Part shown: positions 1 through 6,705 of the stretch, in pieces
How positions within the stretch are numbered: position 1 is the stretch's first letter
How the letters are laid out: every line of letters begins with the position of its first letter
NCBI GenBank assembly: GCA_016218905.1
Contig: JACRCS010000945.1
Coordinates: 1-20,270, forward strand
Direction: 5' to 3'
From: Deltaproteobacteria bacterium
GTDB taxonomy: Bacteria > Desulfobacterota_C > Deferrisomatia > Deferrisomatales > JACRMM01
DNA: 20,270 bases
Position numbers and translations under genes: made by a program
Notes under the pieces: model-generated
Database searches by the model: none
Told to the model about the DNA's origin: nothing
What the model saw: the letters and a program-made list of their open reading frames with translations, nothing else

Positions 1-2
1 GT

Positions 3-122
3 CGCGGTCGTCGCAACCCCCGAGGGGTGAAGCGGAAGATGAGCAACTACCACCTTCGAAGGAAAGGTCAGCACCTCAAGGGGCCGCACCGTGCCTGTCT
101 GGCCGTGTCCGTCCTTAAGTGA
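3..122 (+). CDS. Partial C-terminus of a probable DDE (IS4-like) transposase
   Basis: A plus-strand frame is open from the window edge and ends at TGA 120-122, giving about 39 residues. It is very basic and contains NPRGVKRKMSNY, which resembles the C-terminal tail of IS4-type DDE transposases (recalled family pattern, not searched). The catalytic DDE core would lie left of the window. The following bases up to 188 hold no gene and could include the element's terminal repeat, but I could not define one. The alternative is a chance open frame in GC-rich DNA; the specific basic motif makes me prefer a real fragment. The gene to the right converges on it. Confidence 0.45.
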   Translation, partial: RGRRNPRGVKRKMSNYHLRRKGQHLKGPHRACLAVSVLK

Positions 123-188
123 ACAGTATTGGGGCTAAAGAGGTCGGGGAGGACCATGCCCAGGACGAGACGGCTCTGGGATTCGCAC

Positions 189-1337
189 TCACACCTCTGA
201 TTGCGGGCGGCAGGGAGCGCCAGTCGCCACCTCGACGGCGATCTCCATCCGTTCCGGTTCCCCCAACCAGTCGATGATCCTCGGCCAGAGGAGGGCGTGG
301 GCGCCTGGTCCGACCAGCGGCCCCACGTGCCGCAAGGAGGTCCCGGTCTCGCCCGAGAACCAGAGCAGCCGGTTTTCCGGGCTGCGCAGCTCCCGGAGAA
401 ACGGGACGACAGTTTCGGGAGTCGCCACGGTGTCCTGCCGGTCCAGAACAGCCAAGACCGGCATCTGGATGGCATCGGGCCCGACGGTACGGCCTCGGAG
501 CGAGAGGCTTCCCGTCATGAACCGGTTCTCCCGGATGAGGTCGAGCAGGTCGCGAAGGAGCCGACCGGGCAACGGAAGCTCGTCCAGAGCCCAGCGCTCC
601 ACCGCCAGATGGGTCCGCAGCCGCAAGGGATCGGCCATGCTGGAGAGTCCATCCAGGTACCTCGAAAGCCCGAACGCAACCGGATCCGCGGCGAAGGACG
701 CCGTCCCCAGGAGAGAACCCGGCGTGTTCCCGTCGGGCAGCGTGGCGCAGGAGTTCTGCCCAGGGGCGGCGAGGAACCCGATGATGCCGGTCCTGGACGC
801 GAAGTCGATCGGCGCGCCGAGGAGCACCAACCGAGCGGCCGCGCTGGGTTCGAGCGCGGCTGCCACCACGGCCAAGGTGCCGCCGAGGGAGTGACCGATG
901 AGCACGGGAGGGACTCCGCCGCAGTCCCTCGACGCAGTGGAGGCGCAGCGCAGGAGCGCGTCCGTGTAGGCTTCGAGCCCGAGGTGCGCTCCCTCGGCGT
1001 CGGGATCTTCCCAGTAGGCGAGATAGACGCGAAGACGGTGGGCGAGAAGCCTTCGGACAACGCTGACCTCAGGGAGGAGATCCCACAAGTAGCCGCGCTT
1101 GATCGGAGCAGGAACCAAGAGCACCGGAGCCCCGGTCTCGAACTCTCCGTACCTCCTGAGGGAGAGGGGGTGATCCCGAAAGAGGACTTCGTGGGCTGCC
1201 TCCGAACGCGCCGGCCCTGCCAACTCCAGCAGCTCCCCGATCCAGCGTCGGCAGCGGTCAGCCCAGCGGAAGGTCTCGAGAAACGGGTTCGAGTGAACGA
1301 TCTCCGTCCCGCTTGCGATCAAAGACACGACGCGCAT
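189..1337 (-). CDS. PHA synthase-like alpha/beta hydrolase with serine nucleophile
   Basis: The protein has 382 residues with an alpha/beta hydrolase fold of the PhaC (poly-hydroxyalkanoate synthase) type. The early segment APVLLVPAPIKRGYLWDLLP (about 70-89) matches the PhaC core start. The nucleophile elbow is GHSLGG with Ser150; candidate triad partners are Asp302 (LDRQD) and His337 (RHVGPLVG, resembling the conserved H-[IV]-G of PhaC proteins). Canonical PHA synthases use Cys in this elbow, so a hydrolase or thioesterase/depolymerase role is more likely than polymer synthesis (inference). The ATG at 1337 is chosen because GGAGG sits about 7 nt upstream; the same frame stays open further 5' only as a shadow of the neighbour. 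It overlaps the end of the upstream hydrolase by 19 nt, so it is probably translationally coupled and last in a three-gene operon. No signal peptide is evident. Confidence 0.8.
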   Translation of the reverse strand: MRVVSLIASGTEIVHSNPFLETFRWADRCRRWIGELLELAGPARSEAAHEVLFRDHPLSLRRYGEFETGAPVLLVPAPIKRGYLWDLLPEVSVVRRLLAHRLRVYLAYWEDPDAEGAHLGLEAYTDALLRCASTASRDCGGVPPVLIGHSLGGTLAVVAAALEPSAAARLVLLGAPIDFASRTGIIGFLAAPGQNSCATLPDGNTPGSLLGTASFAADPVAFGLSRYLDGLSSMADPLRLRTHLAVERWALDELPLPGRLLRDLLDLIRENRFMTGSLSLRGRTVGPDAIQMPVLAVLDRQDTVATPETVVPFLRELRSPENRLLWFSGETGTSLRHVGPLVGPGAHALLWPRIIDWLGEPERMEIAVEVATGAPCRPQSEV

Positions 1338-1993
1338 CGAGGTTCCTCCCGGACGAGGAGATGGTCCTTGAACCAGCGGATCGCGAGATCGGTCACCCGG
1401 TCGAGGGTTCCCGGTTCCTCGAAGAGGTGTGTGGCCCCCGGGACGATCGCCAGCTCCCGAGGGGCACGCATGCGGCTGTATGCGTCGCGGTTGAGCCGCA
1501 AGACGACGTGGTCGAATCCGCCGACGATCAGGAGGGTTGGGGCGACCACGGCGCCCAGGGCGTCGCCGGCGAGGTCCGGCCGGCCACCCCGGGACACCAC
1601 CGCTCGTACGACCTCTCGAAGGACCGCCGCAGCCTGCAGCGCGGTGGCCGCTCCGGTACTCGCCCCGAAGTAGCCGATCGGCAGCCCGGCCAGGCTGATC
1701 TCGTGACGGGCCCACTCCGTGGAGGCCAGGAGGCGCCGCGTCAGGAGCAGGATGTCGAACCGGTTCGCGTAGTCCAGGTCTTCGGTCCGGGTGAGGAGAT
1801 CGAAGAGCAGGGTCGCGAAACCCTCTACCTGGAGCCGTTCCGCCACGGCGCGGTTTCGGGGGCTCCTGCGGCTGCTTCCGCTGCCGTGGGCGAAGATCAC
1901 GAGGCCCGCCGCGCTCGGCGGCACGACGAGATCGCCCTCCAGCTCCACTCCGTCCGTGGGGATCCGAACGAGCTCTTCAGGCAGCTTGTTCAT
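1319..1993 (-). CDS. Dienelactone hydrolase-family alpha/beta hydrolase
   Basis: The protein has 224 residues, close to the usual length of small dienelactone-hydrolase-like proteins. Visible elements are the oxyanion-side strand LVIFAHGSGSS (31-41), the nucleophile elbow FGASTGAAT with Ser112, an acid at Asp161 (VGGFDHVV) and His189 (GATHLF), in the correct order for a catalytic triad. The substrate cannot be read from sequence. Its start lies inside the end of the phosphoribosyltransferase gene (17 nt overlap), and its own end overlaps the PhaC-like gene, so the three should be made from one message. PRTase plus small hydrolase pairing, sometimes as one fused protein, is a known genomic association without an established pathway. 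The C-terminus ends RCASCL, with two closely spaced cysteines of unknown meaning. Confidence 0.85.
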   Translation of the reverse strand: MNKLPEELVRIPTDGVELEGDLVVPPSAAGLVIFAHGSGSSRRSPRNRAVAERLQVEGFATLLFDLLTRTEDLDYANRFDILLLTRRLLASTEWARHEISLAGLPIGYFGASTGAATALQAAAVLREVVRAVVSRGGRPDLAGDALGAVVAPTLLIVGGFDHVVLRLNRDAYSRMRAPRELAIVPGATHLFEEPGTLDRVTDLAIRWFKDHLLVREEPRCASCL

Positions 1994-2645
1994 GGGTAGA
2001 CCTCCAGGAAGTCGCGTCGGAGAGCAGGCGAACGACTTCCGAATCCGAGACCTGTCGAAAGTCCTCGTAGAAGGCCCCTACCGCGCGGAAAGGATCGGGA
2101 GTCGCGAGGCAGTGGAACTCGTCGACCGAGCCTCGCAGCTCCACCGCCGTCTCGGGCGGGGCAACCGGCACCGCGAGCACCAGGTTGAGGAGCGGTTCCT
2201 TCCGGAGCGTCGCGATCGCCGCCTTGACCGTGGAGCCCGTCGCGACGCCGTCGTCCACCAGGACGATGGTTCGGCCCGATACGTCGGGAAAGGCTCGGTC
2301 CCCCCTGTAGAGCCGCGCCCGACGCAGCATCTCTGCTTTCTGCTCCGCGACCTCCTCGTCGAGGTAGCTCCGGGGGACCCCGAAACGGGTGATCACCTCG
2401 GAGCTCAGGACCACCTGCCCCGTCTCCGAGATCGCGCCGATCCCGAACTCCGGCTGGCCCGGAAAGCCGATCTTGCGCACGATCAGCAGATCGAGCTGAA
2501 GCCCCAACGCTCGGGCGATCTCGTGGGCGACGACGACTCCGCCGCGGGGCAGTCCGAGGACGAGAGCTTCCTCCCGACCCCGGTACTCCTCCAGGGCCTG
2601 CGCCAGCCGGCTCCCAGCTTCCGTACGGTCCGCGAACATGCGCAT
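1977..2645 (-). CDS. Phosphoribosyltransferase family protein
   Basis: The protein has 222 residues of the type I phosphoribosyltransferase fold. The PRPP-binding loop VLVDDGVATGST (128-139) is intact with its two acidic residues. GLPRGGVVVA (31-40) and VRKIGFPGQPEFGIGAI (56-72) match the subfamily usually annotated as predicted PRTase next to or fused with a dienelactone hydrolase. The acceptor base is not predictable. The start at 2645 is supported by AGAGGA about 7 nt upstream; a second ATG two codons in (2639) is less well placed. It is first in the operon with the two hydrolases, and a TATAAT-like box lies about 100 nt upstream. Such clusters are often seen near stress or PHA genes, which agrees with the PhaC-like third gene (inference). 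Confidence 0.88.
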   Translation of the reverse strand: MRMFADRTEAGSRLAQALEEYRGREEALVLGLPRGGVVVAHEIARALGLQLDLLIVRKIGFPGQPEFGIGAISETGQVVLSSEVITRFGVPRSYLDEEVAEQKAEMLRRARLYRGDRAFPDVSGRTIVLVDDGVATGSTVKAAIATLRKEPLLNLVLAVPVAPPETAVELRGSVDEFHCLATPDPFRAVGAFYEDFRQVSDSEVVRLLSDATSWRSTHEQAA

Positions 2646-2653
2646 CCGGTATC

Positions 2654-2970
2654 CTCTTCAAGGACTCGTGTTCAGATGCTGCGGGCGCGCCTTCGAGGCT
2701 CCGAGGTCGACGGAGGAGATGCGGAAGTGCGCGCCGCCTCTCAGAAAATTATACCTCTCCGTTCGCTCGAGGAGGCGCGCTTCCGCGCCGAGCGGGTAGG
2801 TTTTCCCCTCGATGGCCAGCCCGCGCGGGAGGACGTCCGGACCTCAAGGCAGAGGAGACCGGACGGCGTTGCGCGGCTACGGCAGGGGCTGGAGGGCCGA
2901 CGTTGCTCTCAGCCCCAACCCCGCAGCGGGTCTCACGGCTCGTACGTCGAAGGCCTGGCGCGCAGAGGAG
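2654..2970. other. Intergenic stretch without a recognisable gene
   Basis: About 315 bases lie between the PRTase start and the end of the SdhB fragment. Apart from the -10-like box at 2748-2753, I see no protein similarity in any frame. The open frames across it look like GC-bias shadows. Confidence 0.6.
2748..2753 (-). promoter_or_regulatory. Candidate -10 box for the PRTase-hydrolase operon
   Basis: The minus strand reads TATAAT here, a perfect sigma-70 -10 hexamer in otherwise GC-rich DNA, about 100 nt upstream of the PRTase start. I see no good -35 hexamer at 16-18 nt spacing, so this is a composition-supported guess. Confidence 0.35.
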
Positions 2971-3147
2971 TCAGGAGAGCGGGGGAGAGAGGTCGCCCGG
3001 CAGGACCTTCCGGATCTCTCGCTTCAGGACGTTGATGGACCGCGTGATCGGGATCTGCTTCGGGCAGACCCGCGTGCACTCGAAGTGGTTTACGCACGGC
3101 CAGACGCCGTTGGGTTCGTTCACCTGTCGAAGCCGCGCCTCGCGCCG
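2971..3147 (-). pseudogene. C-terminal remnant of succinate dehydrogenase iron-sulfur subunit (sdhB)
   Basis: The last 58 codons of a minus-strand frame end in TGA at 2971 and carry VNEPNGVWPCVN followed by HFECTRVCPK and IPITRSIN. This is the C-terminal 4Fe-4S/3Fe-4S cysteine segment of SdhB/FrdB subunits, normally 230-260 residues long. The N-terminal 2Fe-2S domain and the first part of the ferredoxin domain are absent; upstream the frame becomes antisense-like nonsense and runs across the DUF2784 gene. No sdhA or sdhC lies nearby. The fragment overlaps the 3' end of the DUF2784 gene in another frame, suggesting a deletion or insertion join near 3147. It is probably not functional. Confidence 0.75.
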
Positions 3148-3527
3148 TCCGAACGAGACGCAGCTTGACGCCTGTTCTCGAGGCTTCCGGCGGCCACTAG
3201 CCACCAGAGCGCCAGAACCAACACGGCTCCGGCGAGGTAGGCAGCGCCGAAGATCCAAGGAGGCAGATCGTAGTAGATGATCCCGCTCAAGAGGCGCGCG
3301 ACGAAGCCCTCTTCCCGTTCGACACCCCGGAGGGCGTCCTCCCACACGGTCAGGGGGCAGGCCATACCGACGATCGTCTCCGCAGCCACGGTGGCCATGG
3401 CGATCAGGTGCCAGAGCCGAAAACGCCGGTGGTGCACCCATTTCGAGCCGGCCTTGGCTCCCACCGGCACGACGACGAGGCCTCCGGCTACGAACAGGAC
3501 CAGGCAGAAGTGGACGGCCAGGATCAT
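3120..3527 (-). CDS. DUF2784 family membrane protein
   Basis: The protein has 135 residues with three hydrophobic segments: about 2-23, 42-66 (ending in the family hallmark GMACPLTVWE) and 85-113. The pattern HF..LF in segment 1, basic residues and KW before segment 2, then CPLT-W-E followed by LR and a YY-D-P motif fits DUF2784, a family of small inner-membrane proteins without assigned function. It starts 6 nt after the transaldolase-like stop, with a weak AAGG upstream, so the two are probably cotranscribed. The last 20 or so residues are polar and overlap the SdhB remnant; the C-terminus may be altered by that junction. Family assignment is from memory of the motif and is fairly firm. Confidence 0.75.
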   Translation of the reverse strand: MILAVHFCLVLFVAGGLVVVPVGAKAGSKWVHHRRFRLWHLIAMATVAAETIVGMACPLTVWEDALRGVEREEGFVARLLSGIIYYDLPPWIFGAAYLAGAVLVLALWWLVAAGSLENRRQAASRSDGARRGFDR

Positions 3528-3533
3528 CGACCT

Positions 3534-4661
3534 TCAGGCCGCGGACCGGAAGAGGGCGTTTCGCTTGGCGTCCAGGGCAGAGGCGAGGCGGCGGAGCGAG
3601 CGATCCCGCTCGAGATTCGTTTCGGCCTGAAGCTCGTCGGCGAGGGCGTCGAGATCTACTCCCAGTTCACGGACTTCCGCGAGCGTGTCCACTGCTTCCT
3701 CTGAAGCCGTGACCGAGGGCGGTCCGCCCTCGATTGCGGCTTCTTCGAGCCTCTTCAGCATGCCGGACGAGAGGCAGGTTCCCGTGGCAGGCGCGGCGAG
3801 CGCCTCGAGACAGCGGGGACTCGGCACACCGCCCGCGCGGGCGCAATCCCACAGAATGCGTTGAACATGGCCCCCCTCGCGGCGGATTCCGCGCTGGCCA
3901 TAGACGAGGCAATGGGCCGGTGTCCCGCCCTCCGGAGCCGGGGAGGCTTCCGCGAAGCGCTCGAAGAGGCGAAGAACGACCAGGCCGCTCGCGACTCCGA
4001 TCCTGCCCCGCAGATCGGACACGCGATCGGTGCCGAGTCGCGCCAGCGCCCGGTCCGCCGCAACGTCCAACCGCCCGACCTCGAAGGTCGCTCTCGAGCT
4101 GACTGCCTCGGGACGGCAGGAGTTCTCGAGGGCTTGGACGTAGGTCGCCGCGCTCGCCTCGTATTGGGCGGGCGAGAAGAGACAGGTCGCGTTGACGTGG
4201 ATGCCTCGGATGAGCAGCGTCTCCATCGCGACGTTTCCGTCTGCGGTCGCGGGCACCTCGATCATCAGGTTCGGGCGGCCGACCGCTTCCCAGACCCGCT
4301 CGGCCTCTTCGATCAGGTCGCCCGAGTTGAACGCGAGGCCCGGGGCGAGCCCGAGACTCAGGAAACCTTGCTGGCCCCTTGATTCTTCGTAGAGCGCCAG
4401 GAAGGCGTCCGCGGCGTCCCGGGCGGCCTGTAACAGGACGGCTTCGTAGAGCTCGTACCCGCTCGCGTCGGGATGTCGCTCGAGGAGGCGATCAGGGAAG
4501 TCCTCGTCGAGAGAGCCTTCCATGCTCGGCCGGAGGCGCGCTCCACCGACCGCCCTCTCCCTGATTGCCGCCCCGAGAGCTCCAGAGGAGACGGTTGCCG
4601 GGGTCACCTCGTCCAGCCAAATGCTCTGCCCAAGACTCCGAAGGTAGGGGAAAAGGTTCAT
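3534..4661 (-). CDS. Transaldolase homologue lacking the catalytic lysine
   Basis: The protein has 375 residues, the normal length of the longer (mycobacterial/cyanobacterial-type) transaldolases. It opens with LRSLGQSIWLDEVT (7-20), a hallmark start, and keeps GFLSLGLAPGLA (99-110) and the core strand RPNLMI-EVPAT (129-139). In active enzymes the strand is NLMIKVPAT and its lysine forms the Schiff base; here residue 135 is Glu (GAG at 4257-4259, one base from AAG). The GVTSNPTIF substrate loop expected around 38-50 is replaced by VGGARLRPSMEG, and the C-terminal active-site stretch around PATLDAF is also unlike the family. Yet the frame is open throughout. The start is supported by GGAG about 7 nt upstream. 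It is likely a catalytically dead paralogue or a decaying gene; standard transaldolase activity is not expected. Confidence 0.8.
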   Translation of the reverse strand: MNLFPYLRSLGQSIWLDEVTPATVSSGALGAAIRERAVGGARLRPSMEGSLDEDFPDRLLERHPDASGYELYEAVLLQAARDAADAFLALYEESRGQQGFLSLGLAPGLAFNSGDLIEEAERVWEAVGRPNLMIEVPATADGNVAMETLLIRGIHVNATCLFSPAQYEASAATYVQALENSCRPEAVSSRATFEVGRLDVAADRALARLGTDRVSDLRGRIGVASGLVVLRLFERFAEASPAPEGGTPAHCLVYGQRGIRREGGHVQRILWDCARAGGVPSPRCLEALAAPATGTCLSSGMLKRLEEAAIEGGPPSVTASEEAVDTLAEVRELGVDLDALADELQAETNLERDRSLRRLASALDAKRNALFRSAA

Positions 4662-4745
4662 GTGCGCTCCAAAGAGACGGGCTGCCTGGGTGGCCTGAGA
4701 AAGAGGGTATGACCCCGTGAAGATCGGCCCGGCCGGGAGCCCTCC

Positions 4746-5024
4746 TCAGACCTCCTGACAGTGCGAAATCGCCTGCTCGACTTTCGAGAAGAAGGCGTCG
4801 CAGGCCTCCGCCGTCGGATTCTCCGTATTGCACGCTTTCAGAGCCTGCTCCACCTCGCGCACTTCGGAGACGAGTTCCTGAGTCCGCGCAGACTCGCATT
4901 CCAGGGACTCGATACATTCGCAGAGATTCTTCAGCTCCATGCGCACGGCGTCGGACCGGGCACTCTCGGCGGCTTCCCTGAAGCTCTCCATATAGTCGCA
5001 GACGTCGATTTTCCCGAGCTCCAT
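4746..5024 (-). CDS. Small acidic cysteine-containing protein of unknown function
   Basis: The protein has 92 residues that I do not recognise. It is strongly acidic, predicted largely helical, and has seven cysteines at 9, 35, 37, 43, 65, 75 and 89. The CEC pair (35-37) and scattered single cysteines could bind metal or form disulfides, but there is no signal peptide, so a cytoplasmic role is more likely. The start is well supported by AAGGAG about 6 nt upstream of the ATG, and an extended -10-like box lies about 40 nt upstream. It lies 84 nt before the transaldolase-like gene on the same strand. Its clean translation signals argue that it is a real gene. Confidence 0.65.
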   Translation of the reverse strand: MELGKIDVCDYMESFREAAESARSDAVRMELKNLCECIESLECESARTQELVSEVREVEQALKACNTENPTAEACDAFFSKVEQAISHCQEV

Positions 5025-5059
5025 GGCGGCTCCTTTGCTGGCAACGGCGGGTTTCGCTC

Positions 5060-5068
5060 GCTATACCA
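5060..5068 (-). promoter_or_regulatory. Candidate extended -10 promoter element
   Basis: The minus strand reads TGGTATAGC, fitting the extended -10 form TGnTATAnn, about 36 nt upstream of the 92-residue ORF start. No convincing -35 is seen. Confidence 0.3.
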
Positions 5069-5629
5069 TAAAGTTGAGGGCTGACGCCGTGAGGGACAAC
5101 GCCCCCGATCGGGTAAATCGACGCGGCGTGTTCCTTCCGTCACGGACCGGTGCCAGCACGGTCCGACCGGACATCTGATGTCGTCATGAAAGGAGCCGGC
5201 GCCGAGGTCCTCGCCATCCAGGTGCCCCACACCAGGCCTGATGACGGGCGCTCAGACTAGGGACGATGGAGTCCGGCGGCACCTCAAGCGCGCGTGACGT
5301 AAACTGGCGAAATTTATAGACATTTTAATGGGCGCGAGGCTTGTCTCCGGCGCGTGGGTTGTTATCTTACTGTTCTCGGTCGGGAAGCACGAAGCCAATT
5401 GGTTTTGAGACGGTGAGGCGAAAGCCAAGACGAATCAAAGCCAAAGGCGCGTGCCTTCTCGGTCGGGATTTTTTGGACCAAAGGAAGGGCGATTCAACAG
5501 AGCCTCAGTTGCTCATTGATGTAAGAGCTTGAGGCTTTTCGTTTATGAATCCATTGCGGTGCGCGGGTCTTCCCGCAAGAAATCAGTCGGCCCACGTCGC
5601 GGGGTGGAGCAATTTGGTAGCTCGTCGGT
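5069..5629. other. Intergenic region, partly lower GC, no gene recognised
   Basis: No frame gives a recognisable protein. From about 5290 to 5530 base composition drops clearly below the surroundings. The 13-mer ttctcggtcggga occurs twice as a direct repeat, at 5373-5385 and 5456-5468. The stretch may be a remnant of inserted DNA. Confidence 0.5.
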
Positions 5630-5725
5630 GACCTTCGCGCCCTCACGGACGAATGCCAATGCGATGGCACGCCCGAGGCCGCGCCCCGCGCCTGTCACGA
5701 CGGCGATCTCCCCCTTCAATTCCAC
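5630..5725 (-). pseudogene. Truncated 5' end of a short-chain dehydrogenase/reductase gene
   Basis: The first 32 codons from GTG 5725 encode a textbook SDR N-terminus: the nucleotide-binding strand IAVVTGAGRGLGRAIA with the TGxxxGxG motif, followed by LAFVREGAKV. After that the frame loses all SDR character and stops at 5543, so the remaining 210 or so residues, including the YxxxK catalytic motif, are missing. A GGAG-like sequence lies upstream but too far for a good ribosome site. It is a dead fragment left by a deletion or insertion near 5630. Confidence 0.75.
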
Positions 5726-5856
5726 GGCTTGGCTACTCTCCGTTTGGGCCTTACATGTCAGAGTCGACCGGGACCTCCATCATCCGCGTGAGACAGAACA
5801 GACGGCTCGGAGGCTGGCGAGGTCGACGAGCTTCAGAGTCAATAGAGGGCGACCCC

Positions 5857-6222
5857 ATGCCCCTCACGAGATACCGCTCCAGAAAGCCGGGCACGAACGT
5901 AGAGGGTCACTCCTTTTCGTCGGGAACTCGGGACGAAGTCTGGTTCCGTACTCCCGGCGTCCTCGCGAACGACCCGGCGGAGTACCGGCACGATGTCTTC
6001 GGAAATCTCATCCGCTACGACGACTACTGCAACTCAGAGAGCGAGCACGGTTGGGAAATCGACCACGTGCAGCCCGTAGTCGAGGGCGGAACTGACGAAC
6101 TGGCAAACCTCCAAGCTCTCCACTGGCGGGCAAACCGCCAGAAGGGTGATGCCTGGCCTTGGGATGCTCGGGGTGCCCCACTTGGAGGTATGCTCGGGAA
6201 GTCGTGCCGGATCGACTCGTGA
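5857..6222 (+). CDS. HNH endonuclease
   Basis: The protein has 121 residues, a single small HNH domain. Motif residues: GWEIDH with His70, Asn84 in ELANLQ, and Asn93 in HWRANRQKGD, an H-N-N version of the bba-metal nuclease motif; FGNLIRYDDY precedes it as in related stand-alone HNH proteins. There are no CxxC zinc pairs. The ATG at 5857 is chosen because GAGGG lies about 8 nt upstream; the frame is open to 5653, but that extension overlaps the SDR fragment antisense and has no family look. Neighbours are pseudogene fragments, so there is no partner to suggest a restriction or phage-packaging role. It is the only apparently intact gene between 5025 and 7240 and may be a selfish or recently arrived gene. 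Confidence 0.75.
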   Translation: MPLTRYRSRKPGTNVEGHSFSSGTRDEVWFRTPGVLANDPAEYRHDVFGNLIRYDDYCNSESEHGWEIDHVQPVVEGGTDELANLQALHWRANRQKGDAWPWDARGAPLGGMLGKSCRIDS

Positions 6223-6705
6223 GCCGCTGCCGGATACGCTTGACGATCGGCGAAGTGCCGATGGCCCCGGAGCTTGGGGGGGCAGGTGGGAACTCGGCGA
6301 ACGCTGACGGTCTAGTACGTCGCCGATCCGGAGGGGAACACCATCGAGCTCCAGAAATGGAGCCGTGGATCGAGGAACTCCCGACCGGTCGCCGGAACGC
6401 GGCATTCCTGCGGAGGATGAGGGATCTCGTCCGGTCCGTAAGCGAACAGGACGTACACACAGCGGAAGCGGCTGGCACAGGCAGAATTCCGAGGCAGAGC
6501 GGAATCTCCCGATCGACAAGGCGAGAGACATCTCGGCGGAGGAACCCGTGATCATGACGCGGATTCGTCGGCAGACAGGAAGGCGGCTGATTACGGGCGT
6601 CCTGCTGATCGAGACGCTCGGAATCAAAGCTGAGGCCTGTTTCACGTCTACCGGCTGACTCGTCGCCTGGACGCCAAGGACAGCTACCGGGCATCATTCC
6701 AGTAA
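6223..6705. other. Gene-poor stretch between HNH gene and ADH remnant
   Basis: Apart from the VOC tail at 6316-6363, nothing is recognised. A short plus-strand frame ending at TAA 6703-6705 encodes about 23 basic residues (HVYRLTRRLDAKDSYRASFQ) that could be another gene tail, but I cannot assign it. Confidence 0.5.
6316..6363 (+). pseudogene. Tail of a glyoxalase/VOC-superfamily gene
   Basis: One frame reads YVADPEGNTIELQKW, the signature last strand of VOC/glyoxalase proteins (DPxGNxxEL, containing the metal-ligand Glu). The codon immediately before it is TAG (6313-6315), and no VOC-like sequence is visible upstream, so this is a short remnant. Confidence 0.6.

Noticed and set aside
201..1673. 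Long plus-strand frame opposite the PhaC-like and hydrolase genes
   Set aside because: It is an antisense shadow; the minus-strand genes have complete catalytic motifs and ribosome sites.
4492..4620. Local frameshift as explanation for the missing TSNPTIF loop of the transaldolase-like gene
   Set aside because: I translated the other two minus-strand frames there; none contains the expected loop, so the sequence is diverged rather than merely shifted.
6637..6705. Short plus-strand frame ending YRASFQ, possible gene tail
   Set aside because: Only about 23 codons follow a stop, and I could not link it to any family.
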